Assembly (NCBI GenBank): GCA_934725015.1
Contig: CAKVAS010000006.1
Coordinates: 1-64,000 of the forward strand
Direction of reading: 5' to 3'
Source: an uncultured Bacteroidales bacterium
GTDB taxonomy: Bacteria; Bacteroidota; Bacteroidia; Bacteroidales; UBA932
DNA length: 64,000 nucleotides
Below are positions 48,502-57,718 of the stretch, in pieces. Within the stretch, counting starts at the first letter, position 1; each line of letters begins with the position of its first letter. Position numbers and translations under genes: made by a program. The notes under the pieces were generated by a model. That model did not search any database, was not told the DNA's origin, and saw only the letters and a list, made by a program, of their open reading frames with translations.

Positions 48502-50223
48502 TCATTTCCTCTTTATGCAGTCGGCGGAGTAGCCTCCGATGGTGCCGGCATACTGGTCGTAGTAGTAGATGAATATCTTGAAGCCGTCGGCGGACTGAGC
48601 CATCACGACATCGCCGGACGACAATGTGCTGTCCGCATTCACTCCGTTGAATGAGTCGATGTTCTGCGACGAGAGGAACAGCGCAGGAGAGTCGGTGAAC
48701 TCCCCGGTGAGCGACGACTTGTCGGAAACATTGTAGATGTAGAGCGACGGATGACCTCCCCATGCCGGGAAATGCGCGAGGACGAGCATCGCGAGGTACT
48801 GCACATTATTGTAGAACTTGCAGTCAAGGCCGTTCGTGTTCCATGCCCAAGATGACTCTGAAGTCGTGCCCATAGACTTTGAAACAGCCCACGAGGAAGC
48901 GTCCAGATAGTCAAGCGTCATCCTTCCGTACGAAGCGAGGAAGACCCCGTCGGAAGCCGAAGCCGAGGCAGGCGCGATGCCGGCATAATTCGACGCCGCA
49001 TCTCCCCATTTAACCCCGGCAGGGGCAAGATCGACGACCTTAGCCTCCGTCACCGCGCCGCCCGAAACGGAAATCCGGAGGAACTGCGACGCTTCGGTGA
49101 CACTTGCCACACCGACATACGGCAAAGTGATGACGGCATCCCCGTCAATGTTTCCGCTGACCTTTATCTTCACGCCGGTCGGAAGAGGGACATCACTGTC
49201 ATACTCGTAGAACAGAGCAGGAGCCGTCGTCACGGAAGAAGTCCTGTAAATCTGTATTTTTCCTCTGCCGTCAAGATGGTTCACCATCAGGAGATTGCCG
49301 GCTTCATCATTGGTGATTCCCGCGACGGAAGCAGAACCGAGAGCGACATCGCCCAACTTTGCGCCCGTCGTCCCGTGGACATAGAAAGGAGCGGAACCGT
49401 CGCCGAGACAAACAACGAGATAGCCGGATGTCGCGGCGATTGTCGGGTCAAGCCCTTCCGTCAGATAGTCAGGTGTTCCGAAGCGGGACTTAGGGTCGAG
49501 GTTAAAGAGCTGACGGACGGACTCCTTGTTGAAGCCGTTGCGGATTTTTGTCGGGATAGCCTTTTCGGTCACATATTCATGCTCCGTCCCGTCATGAGCC
49601 TTGATGACGATGGTCTGCGGCTCATTGTAATTCCTTGCCACGCTAAGGTCCGTCACGATTTCAGAATGGGCTGAAACCTGCCCCGCCGCAGTGCAGGAGG
49701 AAAGATCGTCAGTCGTGTAGAGGTAGATCTTCCTCTCGTCATTATCGACAAATCCCTCGAACATATCGACAAGTTCAAACGATATGAACGTAGCCTCGGA
49801 GGACTTGGTCCTCCTTCCGGTGATTATAATCGGATAGGTATTGCCCTTGGCATCGGTGTAAGTGTATTCGTTCTCCAATGTAAGGTCCATCAGCGTGAGG
49901 GACGGGGAAATGTAGCAGTTCTTGTCAAGTTCGGCCTTCACCCTGACGCTGGTCATATACTTCGTCGTCGTGTTGTCGGATGTCTCCGGATAGTAGTACG
50001 GAACCGGTATGACCAGCATTCCGTCCTTTACCATCTCGTCCGTGACATAAAGCTTCGCCAGCTCAAGGTTGTTGTACTCGCCGGATGTGAAGAACGCGCT
50101 GATGCTGGTGAAGCCCTCACGTTCGGCAGTCGGCAGGACATAGTGAGGCTTCTGGCAGGCAGCAAGCGAAAGAGCCAATGCCGCGACGGCGATTATGTTA
50201 AAGTATATCTTTCTCATTTTCAT
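48502..50223 (-). CDS. Surface glycan-binding-type lipoprotein (DUF5018-like)
   Basis: A 573-residue lipoprotein (LALSLAACQKPHY). The first 200 residues form a beta domain; the rest resembles the C-terminal part of the BACON lipoprotein at 44213-45895 (shared LVVC-x-GDGS and ITNDEAGNL blocks). The place directly after SusD is where SusE/SusF-type glycan-binding lipoproteins sit. No catalytic motif is visible. It is co-transcribed with SusC/SusD and overlaps the start of the phosphodiester glycosidase gene. Confidence 0.78.
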   Translation of the reverse strand: MKMRKIYFNIIAVAALALSLAACQKPHYVLPTAEREGFTSISAFFTSGEYNNLELAKLYVTDEMVKDGMLVIPVPYYYPETSDNTTTKYMTSVRVKAELDKNCYISPSLTLMDLTLENEYTYTDAKGNTYPIIITGRRTKSSEATFISFELVDMFEGFVDNDERKIYLYTTDDLSSCTAAGQVSAHSEIVTDLSVARNYNEPQTIVIKAHDGTEHEYVTEKAIPTKIRNGFNKESVRQLFNLDPKSRFGTPDYLTEGLDPTIAATSGYLVVCLGDGSAPFYVHGTTGAKLGDVALGSASVAGITNDEAGNLLMVNHLDGRGKIQIYRTSSVTTAPALFYEYDSDVPLPTGVKIKVSGNIDGDAVITLPYVGVASVTEASQFLRISVSGGAVTEAKVVDLAPAGVKWGDAASNYAGIAPASASASDGVFLASYGRMTLDYLDASSWAVSKSMGTTSESSWAWNTNGLDCKFYNNVQYLAMLVLAHFPAWGGHPSLYIYNVSDKSSLTGEFTDSPALFLSSQNIDSFNGVNADSTLSSGDVVMAQSADGFKIFIYYYDQYAGTIGGYSADCIKRK

Positions 50224-50253
50224 TTCTATTAAGATTGTCTTGGGGATGTCCGC

Positions 50254-51924
50254 CTATCTCCATTCAGGGAACTGGCCTTCAAGCGCCCCGTTATTGTTCA
50301 GCTCGTCCGCCGGGAGCGGGAACCTGTAGAGTTTCTCCGGGAAATTGCGGTTCTTGTCATCGACACTTATGTAGTCGTAGGTGAAGTTGCCTTCCTCGTC
50401 CTTGGTAATCTTGAATCCGTGCACCTGATAGCCGGTAAGTCCTTCAGGGTAGGCCTTGTGAGCGATGCCCCAGCGGCGCAGGTCCCAATACCACAGGCCC
50501 TCGAACGCAAACTCGACCTTGCGCTCCTGACGGATTGCCGCCATGAGGTCGGCGCCGTCAGCAGTGATTGCAGGAAGTCCGACACGAGCGCGGATGTCGT
50601 TCACTATGTCGTTTGCCTGTCCCTCCTCGCCGGACATATACAGTGCCTCGGCCTTGTTGAGAAGGACCTCGGCATAACGGATGACGGTGAAGGGCTGGAC
50701 GCCGGAACTATACTGGATGACATCGTGGGTTTCATCCACCATCTTGCGAAGATAGTAGCCTGTCGTCGAGCGTCCCTTAGGTTCCGGTTCCACATTCCAC
50801 TCGCAGAATCCGTCCGCGCCGCCGAGATAAGGTTCAACGGCACGCCCCTTCCATGCCGCCCCGTTATAAAGAACCGTGGCGTGGAAGCGCGGTTCAAGTT
50901 CGGCATAAGGAGGAGCGGCGGTCACACCTGTCGTGTGCCACGGTTCCCAATCCACCTTTCCGCCGGTCGCCTTTTCATAAGACTCCACAAGTTCCTGAGT
51001 AGGAGTGCCGTATCCTCCGCCGGTCGCGCCGTTGAGGGAGAAGTCCCCGCCCGGAGTGTAGTAGTAGTCGAAGCTCTGAGTTATGTTCTCGGCGCGGCTG
51101 AAATGGTACTGGAGAATTGCCTCAATGTTTCCGTCAACGGTTGACTTGGAGTAGGAATCGGAGTACTTCTTCTCAAGGTCGTAGCCGAGTTTCTTCACCT
51201 CGTCGGCGGCAGCAATCACCGCGTCATACCTCTTCGCGTACAGCATGGAACGAGTGAGGAAGGCGTAGGCCATGCCCTTGTCAAGACGGCCTTTCGCATC
51301 CGTCTTTGCAGGAAGATTGGCTGCGGCGAAATCAAAGTCCTTCTGAATGAAGTCCCATGCCTCTTCCTCCGTGTTCAGCTTTTTGTCCTTGACGATTGCC
51401 GTCAAGTCCTCATCGTAGAGGATTACTTCCTTGTAGCGCTTGACAAGATCGAAATAGACATAGGCCCGCATGAAACGGATTTCCGCTTCAAGCCTCGTCT
51501 TGTCTTCGTCCGACATCTGTCCGTATTTCTTCAGATTGCTCAGCGCCTCGTTGATGTCCGTAATCTGGGAATAGCGGGTAGCCCAATATCCCATATAGGC
51601 ATCGACATACGTGGCCTTAATGGTGTTGTCCTCACCGTAAGCGAACTCGCTCGGGATAAACGCCAGAGAGTTGTAGTTGTATGAACCGTATTTCATCATG
51701 TCGGTCAGAGACTCAGTCAATCCGACCACGCTCTGATTTGCCATGACACTATAGACATAGGTGTAGAGAGAGTTCACAGCCCATTCCGCCGATTCCGTCT
51801 TTTCCCAAATCGTTTTGTCCGAGACAAGATTTGTCGGAGTCATGTCAAGCATCTTCGTGCAGGAAACGCCGCCAAGCAACGCAGCAGCGAGCACGCATCC
51901 CTTAAATATATTCTTCATAATCAT
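50254..51924 (-). CDS. SusD/RagB family nutrient-binding lipoprotein
   Basis: A 556-residue lipoprotein (AALLGGVSCTKML) with the SusD start segment MTPTNLVSDKTIWEKTESAEWAV, TPR-like helices (RFMRAYVYFDLVKRY, EEAWDFIQKDF) and the typical end DIRARVGLPAI, then RQERKVEFAFEGLWYWDLRRWG. SusD caps the SusC channel and captures oligosaccharides. It lies 9 bases after susC. Start MIMKNIF or two codons later. Confidence 0.96.
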   Translation of the reverse strand: MIMKNIFKGCVLAAALLGGVSCTKMLDMTPTNLVSDKTIWEKTESAEWAVNSLYTYVYSVMANQSVVGLTESLTDMMKYGSYNYNSLAFIPSEFAYGEDNTIKATYVDAYMGYWATRYSQITDINEALSNLKKYGQMSDEDKTRLEAEIRFMRAYVYFDLVKRYKEVILYDEDLTAIVKDKKLNTEEEAWDFIQKDFDFAAANLPAKTDAKGRLDKGMAYAFLTRSMLYAKRYDAVIAAADEVKKLGYDLEKKYSDSYSKSTVDGNIEAILQYHFSRAENITQSFDYYYTPGGDFSLNGATGGGYGTPTQELVESYEKATGGKVDWEPWHTTGVTAAPPYAELEPRFHATVLYNGAAWKGRAVEPYLGGADGFCEWNVEPEPKGRSTTGYYLRKMVDETHDVIQYSSGVQPFTVIRYAEVLLNKAEALYMSGEEGQANDIVNDIRARVGLPAITADGADLMAAIRQERKVEFAFEGLWYWDLRRWGIAHKAYPEGLTGYQVHGFKITKDEEGNFTYDYISVDDKNRNFPEKLYRFPLPADELNNNGALEGQFPEWR

Positions 51925-51933
51925 TGTCCCTTT

Positions 51934-54900
51934 TTAGAATGTTAATGTCAGACCGCCCATCAGAAGCCGCTGCTGAGGATAGTAGCCGTTGTTGGTTCCA
52001 GGAGACTCAGGGTCGATGCCCTCAGGAAGTCCGTCTATGGTGAAGAGGTTCTGACCCTCAACGAAGAGACGGAGCGTGTCAATCTTCAGCCTTTCCATCC
52101 ATTTGCGCGGGAATGTGTAGCCCAGCTGCGCAGTCTTGAGACGGACATATTTGCCGTCGCGGAGCCAGAACGTCGAGCCGAGCCCGTTGTCACCGCCGTG
52201 TCCCGTGTTTCCGAGAGTAAGGCGCGGGAAAGTGCCGTCAGGGTTATAGATGCTGTAGGCATTCTCGACGAGGAACAGCGGGGAGTTCGCGTTCTCCTTG
52301 AATGTCTGAGTCCACACGGTGTTGTCATCAACCCCGTTGAAATATGTGCCTGTGAGGGAAACGTCGAACAGGGCACCGCCTGTAAACTGCGCGGAGAGGT
52401 CGAAACCATACCACGAGAAGTTGAGATTGAGACCGTACGTCAGCTTCGGACGGTTGTTGCTTCCGACTCGGCAGCGGTCATCGGAATCAATCTTGCCGTC
52501 TCCGTTTATATCCACATACTTTATGTCTCCGATGCACGGACGGGTACCGTACCACGCCGAATTGTCAATTTCCTCCTCCGACTTGTAGAGCCCGTCGGCC
52601 ACCCATGTCATGACCGCACCGACTTCAGTGCCTGTGACTTTCTGATACTCAGGGATATTAGGCTGATCCGGATATATAATCCAGCGGGACTTCGCGTATG
52701 TCACGTTCCCCGAGATTCCGTAGGTGAACGGCTGGCCTGCAAGCATTACGGTGTTCTTGTGCGAGAGCATTATGTCGATACCGCCCGTATCGACGGCATT
52801 CCCGTTTACATAGGTCGGATAGTATCCTCCCATTGAAGGCGGGAAGTTGGAGCCCTGAGCCGTCAGGATGTCGTAGGTATAATTGTAGAACACATCGACT
52901 TCCGCTCCGAGTTTTTCGTTCCACAGGCTGAGGTCAACACCGGCGTTGTAGGAAAGGGTCTTCTCCCAAGAAAGGCTCGGATTGGCGATGACGTTAGTAT
53001 AGTAGGAAGGATTAGCCGAGTTTCCGAGGATGACCTTGTCCCCCTGCGCGTATGTGCTCAGGAAAGCGTACGGAGAGACGGAATCATTTCCGAGAAGACC
53101 GACGGAGGCGCGGAGCTTGAGTTCGTCAAGACAGGCCGCGTTCTCCATCCAGCGCTCCTTGGCCATGTTCCAGCCGAGTGACGCCGACGGGAAGAAGCCC
53201 CAGCGCGTCTTTGACATTCCGGCGAACTTGTAGGAACCGTCATAGCGGCCGGAAAATTCGGCGAGATATTTCTCATCATAGTTGTAGCGCAGTCTGGCGA
53301 CGTAGCCTGCCGAGCGGGTCGCGTTGCTGTTGCCATAGACCGAGCCCTCGACCTGAGTTCCGTAGCTGAGTTCCGGAAGAGTTGAGAAAGGGATGCTCTT
53401 GGACATTGCGCCAAGGCCGTTGGCCTTCCAGTCCCTGACCTCGGCAAGGGCAAGGATGTCGAGGTTGTGCTTGCCGAAGGAGTGGACATAGCCTACGCTT
53501 GCCTGCCCGATAAGGTGGCGCGACCAGTTGGCGCTTTCCTGAACAGTATTGCCGGAGCCGTCGCCGTTCGGGGAAGTGACTTCCTTCCACGCCCAGTCAT
53601 TTGCGGCGGTGTCAAACGAGGCCGACATGAGATAGTACGGAGTGTAGAGCGTCTTGGCACTCTCAGTGTAGCCCATATATGAGCCGGAGACCTTGAGCTG
53701 AAGACCTTCAAGGAAAGGCACATCGTATGAGAGAGAGGTGTTTACGGAGACGTCGGCCGTGTTGTTCTTCCTGTAGCCCGAATCGTAGATGGCCGCAAGA
53801 GGAGACTGCGGGAGTCCCGTGTTCTTCTTGGTTGATGCGGTGTAGAGCCCGTTGTAGGTCTTGGGGAGATACGGATGCATCTGAATGGTCTGGTTGGCGA
53901 TTGAAAGCCAGTTGGTGGCCTCGCTGCCGCCATAGACGGAACTGTCGCCGGAACCCGCCATATAATATGGAGCAGACTTCTTGCCGAGCACGCCTGAAAC
54001 TCCGAGAGTGAAGTTGAAGTTCTTGGCTATCCGCGACTCAAGGTTCGCACGGACATTGTAGCGCCTGTAGCCGAAGTTGTCGATGTTTCCCTTCTGCCCG
54101 AGATAGCCGAAAGACGCGAAATAGCGGGTCTTTTCATTGCCGCCCTGCACGGTGACACTGTGCTTCTGGTTGAATCCGGTTCCGAAGACCTCGTCGATGT
54201 AGTTCACATTGTCCCAGCCGTCGGTCGGGTCGCCGTTGAGCATAAGCTCCACCTGATGCTTCGTGAAATACGGCTTGTACTCGGTGTCCGAACTTATCAC
54301 GCCCCTTGCCATCTGATCCATCATCTCCGCCACATTGTAGTAGTAGGCGAACTGCGGGCCGTTCATGAACTTAGGGAAGTTCGCGTTCATAGAAGCACCG
54401 AGAGAGGCGTTGTAGGTAATCTTGGTCTGCCCCTGCTGTCCGCGCTTGGTAGTCACGATAATCACGCCGCCGGCTCCGCTGAGTCCATAGACCGCGGCGG
54501 CCGCTCCGTCCTTGAGCACAGACACGCTCTCGATGTCGGCAGGGTCTATGTCATTGATGTCAGAGACAGGGAAGCCGTCAACGACGTATGCTACGCCGTA
54601 AATCGACCCGCGAATCCTGAGGCTCGCCTGATCCGAGCCCGGCTGGCCGGACTCCTGCACGGAGGAGATGCCGGGAAGCTTGCCGGCAAGGACCTGCGAG
54701 ACATTGGTGGCGGGAGCCTTGAGGAGCTCATCGCCCTTCATCGCGGAGACTGCCGAGGTCATGGAGGACTTCTTCTGGGTGCCGTAGCCCACGACGATGG
54801 TCTCCTCTATGAACTGGGAGTCCTCCTCCATCGTGACATTGATTGTTTCGGCCTTGCCGCTGCACCTGCGCGACTGCGTGGCCATTCCGAGGCATGAGAA

Positions 54901-55146
54901 CTCGATGGTGTCGCCGGCCTTTGCAGTCAGCGTCCACCTGCCGTCCATGTCGGTCATCGTTCCGTTGGTCGTTCCTGCAACCATCACGGTCACTCCTGCG
55001 ACTGGCTGCCCGTTCACGTCGGTGACTCGTCCGTTGACGGGCGACTGCGCACGAGCGGACATGACCCCCGCAAAGAGGAGCACGGCCGTCACGAGCATGG
55101 TCCTGAACCGGAGGTTCGAGATCAGATTTGTTATACGAGATTTCAT
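51934..55146 (-). CDS. SusC/RagA TonB-dependent outer-membrane transporter
   Basis: A 1070-residue protein: signal peptide (cleavage near ARAQS), carboxypeptidase-regulatory-like domain (VNGRVTDVNGQPVAGVTV), TonB box region EETIVVGYGTQKKSSM, plug domain with YVVDGFPVSDINDI and SVLKDGAAAAVYG, and a 22-strand barrel ending in LTLTF. It imports oligosaccharides with energy from TonB. Length is typical. Together with SusD it marks the polysaccharide utilisation locus. Four 18-base repeats lie just upstream. Confidence 0.97.
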   Translation of the reverse strand: MKSRITNLISNLRFRTMLVTAVLLFAGVMSARAQSPVNGRVTDVNGQPVAGVTVMVAGTTNGTMTDMDGRWTLTAKAGDTIEFSCLGMATQSRRCSGKAETINVTMEEDSQFIEETIVVGYGTQKKSSMTSAVSAMKGDELLKAPATNVSQVLAGKLPGISSVQESGQPGSDQASLRIRGSIYGVAYVVDGFPVSDINDIDPADIESVSVLKDGAAAAVYGLSGAGGVIIVTTKRGQQGQTKITYNASLGASMNANFPKFMNGPQFAYYYNVAEMMDQMARGVISSDTEYKPYFTKHQVELMLNGDPTDGWDNVNYIDEVFGTGFNQKHSVTVQGGNEKTRYFASFGYLGQKGNIDNFGYRRYNVRANLESRIAKNFNFTLGVSGVLGKKSAPYYMAGSGDSSVYGGSEATNWLSIANQTIQMHPYLPKTYNGLYTASTKKNTGLPQSPLAAIYDSGYRKNNTADVSVNTSLSYDVPFLEGLQLKVSGSYMGYTESAKTLYTPYYLMSASFDTAANDWAWKEVTSPNGDGSGNTVQESANWSRHLIGQASVGYVHSFGKHNLDILALAEVRDWKANGLGAMSKSIPFSTLPELSYGTQVEGSVYGNSNATRSAGYVARLRYNYDEKYLAEFSGRYDGSYKFAGMSKTRWGFFPSASLGWNMAKERWMENAACLDELKLRASVGLLGNDSVSPYAFLSTYAQGDKVILGNSANPSYYTNVIANPSLSWEKTLSYNAGVDLSLWNEKLGAEVDVFYNYTYDILTAQGSNFPPSMGGYYPTYVNGNAVDTGGIDIMLSHKNTVMLAGQPFTYGISGNVTYAKSRWIIYPDQPNIPEYQKVTGTEVGAVMTWVADGLYKSEEEIDNSAWYGTRPCIGDIKYVDINGDGKIDSDDRCRVGSNNRPKLTYGLNLNFSWYGFDLSAQFTGGALFDVSLTGTYFNGVDDNTVWTQTFKENANSPLFLVENAYSIYNPDGTFPRLTLGNTGHGGDNGLGSTFWLRDGKYVRLKTAQLGYTFPRKWMERLKIDTLRLFVEGQNLFTIDGLPEGIDPESPGTNNGYYPQQRLLMGGLTLTF

Positions 55147-55182
55147 TTGAATTGTGTTATTGTTTTGTAATCATGTAGCATA

Positions 55183-55253
55183 GAGTCATTCCCGTAAAGA
55201 GGGTCATTTCCGCAAAGAGGGTCATTTCCGTGAAGAGGGGCATTTCCCGCAAA
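55183..55253 (+). repeat. Four imperfect 18-base tandem repeats before susC
   Basis: Units GAGTCATTCCCGTAAA, GAGGGTCATTTCCGCAAA, GAGGGTCATTTCCGTGAA and GAGGGGCATTTCCCGCAAA follow each other without gaps. They lie between the first GHL10 gene and susC, so they are in the leader of susC or an intergenic part of the operon mRNA. Confidence 0.8.
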
Positions 55254-55264
55254 GAAGAATCCGT

Positions 55265-56602
55265 CTATCGGCGTGCCGCTGTCTCCATGGCGGCCTCAAG
55301 TTCGTCCCAGAGCCGATGTTTGTTCAGATGCACGATGTCGAAAATCATCACGCCGCCGGTGCTCCTGAGCGCCTGCTCCACGGCAGGGCGGAACTTTCCG
55401 AAGTCTCCGAGGTACTGCTCGGCATAGATTGAGCCCACGACCGGGACCACGCCCATCGTGACCTCCTCCGCGAGCTCGGCGCCGCCCTCGACGCTGTAGC
55501 AGTAGGTAAGGCTGTTGTCCATCCCCGCCTCGGAGCGCTGCCCGACCACTCCGGTGGCGCGGTCAACGTCGGCCTTGGTTATGAGCGAGTAGTAGAGCCC
55601 CGTCATATAGACATCGAGAAGTTCGGCATAGCCTGTCTCGCGGTACTTTTCAGTAGCCCATTCGCAGTACTGCGGAACCTTGTACGGGTCGTACTCCCGG
55701 CTCGCCCAGTTCACGCCGAGCTGCCAGTAGGTCGGGTACCACGCGCCCGTGTAGTCTCCTATGATAAGATCCGGTTTGAGCTCCTTCAGCATGGTGTGGG
55801 CCTTCGCCACGAAGTCGTGGATGACCCCGGCGCGCCACTCGACCCATTTCTTGCCGTGGATGCCGAGTGTCCAGTCCTCACGGAGATTTCCGTCCGCGCC
55901 GTACCAGCTGAGCACGTCCTCCGGCCAGTTCTCCATGCGGATTCCGGCATACGCCTCGAACTGTGCGCGGGAGAGGTCGCTGAAGTCGGCCGTGATGCCG
56001 TCGTAGCGAACGCGGTCGAAGATGAGTCCGTCGGTCTCGGGATATCTGGTGATGAACTCCCTGAGAATGTCGAGCTGATACTGCTGAACCTCCGGATTGG
56101 ACGGGTTCAGCATTCCGTTGTAGTTGGTCTTTATGCTCGAAATCGGGACAAGCCTGCCCTTGTCGTAACAGATTGACTGCCAGGCCGCCTTGTCGCCGTA
56201 GATGATGCCTCGGTCAAAATAGTTGTGGCCGCCGGCAAAGATGTTGAGGGAGGCGAACACCCGCATTCCGAGCTCGTGTCCGAAGCGGATGAAATGTCCC
56301 ATCATGTCGTAGTCCCTCTGCCGCGTGACGCCTTCCCAGTCGCCCATGTAAGGGGCGATGTCGCTGTCATAGAGGACTTCGCCCATTATTGACTTGACAT
56401 CGACGACGACATTGTCGAAGCCGAGGGCCCGGCACTTTTCGAGATAGAAGCGGATGGAATCGGGATGGGACAGAGTGGCGTAGTTCGCTTCGCAGTCGAA
56501 CCACATATAATTGTCATTTAACGACTTGCCCCCCCCTATGCAGGAAACGAGGGACAGGGCAGCCGCTGCAAGCGCGACAAAAATTATGCGGAATCTTCTC
56601 AT
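55265..56602 (-). CDS. GHL10 (DUF187) glycoside-hydrolase-like lipoprotein A
   Basis: A 445-residue lipoprotein (AAAALSLVSCIGGGKS) with a GHL10 TIM barrel: YMWFDCEANYATL, LGFDNVVVDVKSIMG, MRVFASLNIFAGGHNYF, TDGLIFDRVRYDGITADFSD and LGVNWASREYDPY. It is paralogous to 45947-47386 but has no Pro-rich spacer. As first gene of the run it precedes susC by 118 bases. By analogy with DigH it may cut denuded peptidoglycan or another amino-sugar chain at the cell surface. Confidence 0.83.
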   Translation of the reverse strand: MRRFRIIFVALAAAALSLVSCIGGGKSLNDNYMWFDCEANYATLSHPDSIRFYLEKCRALGFDNVVVDVKSIMGEVLYDSDIAPYMGDWEGVTRQRDYDMMGHFIRFGHELGMRVFASLNIFAGGHNYFDRGIIYGDKAAWQSICYDKGRLVPISSIKTNYNGMLNPSNPEVQQYQLDILREFITRYPETDGLIFDRVRYDGITADFSDLSRAQFEAYAGIRMENWPEDVLSWYGADGNLREDWTLGIHGKKWVEWRAGVIHDFVAKAHTMLKELKPDLIIGDYTGAWYPTYWQLGVNWASREYDPYKVPQYCEWATEKYRETGYAELLDVYMTGLYYSLITKADVDRATGVVGQRSEAGMDNSLTYCYSVEGGAELAEEVTMGVVPVVGSIYAEQYLGDFGKFRPAVEQALRSTGGVMIFDIVHLNKHRLWDELEAAMETAARR

Positions 56603-56631
56603 TTCTTTAATGTGTTGATATTTACATTTCG

Positions 56632-56639
56632 CAAATATA
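56632..56639 (-). promoter_or_regulatory. -7 element of the polysaccharide locus
   Basis: TATATTTG on the minus strand, 30 bases before the first GHL10 start codon. The AT-rich 56640-56720 holds no clear -33 box. Confidence 0.55.
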
Positions 56640-56721
56640 GCGAAGTTTTAGAGAAATAAATATATTTTATAAAAAATTTTAATATTTATTGCCCAATTTT
56701 TAAGTTTTACTCAAAAACCGA

Positions 56722-57528
56722 TTAAATTTTGAGTTCCTTTACACCGTCCATGTCCCTGAGAATGTCACGCGCCAGCTCAGGCTCGTTGGTCGTGAGAAAG
56801 TCAATCCCCTCCCCGATGCACCTGCGGATGTCATCCTCGCCATCGACTGTCCAGACATTGATGCCGTAGCCGTTCGCACGTGCGCCTTCCTTCCACTTCG
56901 GGTCGGAGAGGAAGGTCGGGAAGTACATATCGATGCCGTTCACGCCGCTTTCGTTGAGCGCGTCAAAGCCGCTGTCGCTGCCGAGATACTGAACGGTGAA
57001 GCCCGGAGCCGCCTTCGCGAAAAGGGCGCACTCGCTGAGGGAGAAGGAGATGAACATCACGCGCTCCGGAGTGAAGAGACCGTGAGCCTTGAGTGAAGCC
57101 ACCACCGCATCCACCGCCTGCCGTTCAAGCGCAGCGTCATGCCATTTGAGTTCGAGGACAAGCTTGGTCTCGGGATAATCCTGAGCCACCGTGAGATACT
57201 CGTCGAGGGTCGGGATGGGTTCGCCGTTCGGAAGACGCACATGATCGAACTCGGCCTTAGGGGTGAAATTTATGCGCTTCCCTTCGATTTCGCCGTCATG
57301 ATAGACGAGCAGCTGTCCGTCGGAAGTCATGTTCACGTCAAACTCGGTGCCCCAGAAGCCGTGCTCGCAGGCGGCCTTGAGGGCGGCGATGGAGTTGTGC
57401 GACATTCCTCCATCCTCACATTTCCAGTAGCCCCGATGGGCGACGATTCCAACTTCATGCCGGGATGTGCAGGCACAGAAGCCGCAGAGGGCGACGAAGG
57501 TAAGCAAAAGTGTCTTTTTCATATTCAC
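56722..57528 (-). CDS. Glycerophosphodiester phosphodiesterase-like lipoprotein
   Basis: A 268-residue lipoprotein (VALCGFCACTSRH) with a GDPD TIM barrel: IVAHRGYWKCEDGGMSHNS with catalytic His-Arg, GTEFDVNMTSDGQLLVYHDG with the metal-binding Glu-x-Asp and second catalytic His, and LVLELKWHD. It frees glycerol phosphate from glycerophosphodiesters; some relatives degrade teichoic acids. Start MNMKKT or two codons later. It lies 119 bases before the first GHL10 gene on the same strand and may belong to the same locus. Confidence 0.93.
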   Translation of the reverse strand: MNMKKTLLLTFVALCGFCACTSRHEVGIVAHRGYWKCEDGGMSHNSIAALKAACEHGFWGTEFDVNMTSDGQLLVYHDGEIEGKRINFTPKAEFDHVRLPNGEPIPTLDEYLTVAQDYPETKLVLELKWHDAALERQAVDAVVASLKAHGLFTPERVMFISFSLSECALFAKAAPGFTVQYLGSDSGFDALNESGVNGIDMYFPTFLSDPKWKEGARANGYGINVWTVDGEDDIRRCIGEGIDFLTTNEPELARDILRDMDGVKELKI

Positions 57529-57684
57529 GAGTCTTTAGTGTAAGTTGTCATATCAAGAATAGTCCGTATATCCCTATATTATATATACGCCACATACAAA
57601 CATACGCACCGGCAAAATTAACGATTTATCACGAAAAAGCGAAAATTTCGGAGAACGACACTACGGAACGACGCATATATTTAA

Positions 57685-57692
57685 TATCTTTG
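57685..57692 (+). promoter_or_regulatory. -7 element of the hexosaminidase gene
   Basis: TATCTTTG, 27 bases before the ATG. No TTTG at the proper distance upstream. Confidence 0.55.
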
Positions 57693-57718
57693 TCACAATT
57701 TACAATTTTTTTGAATAT

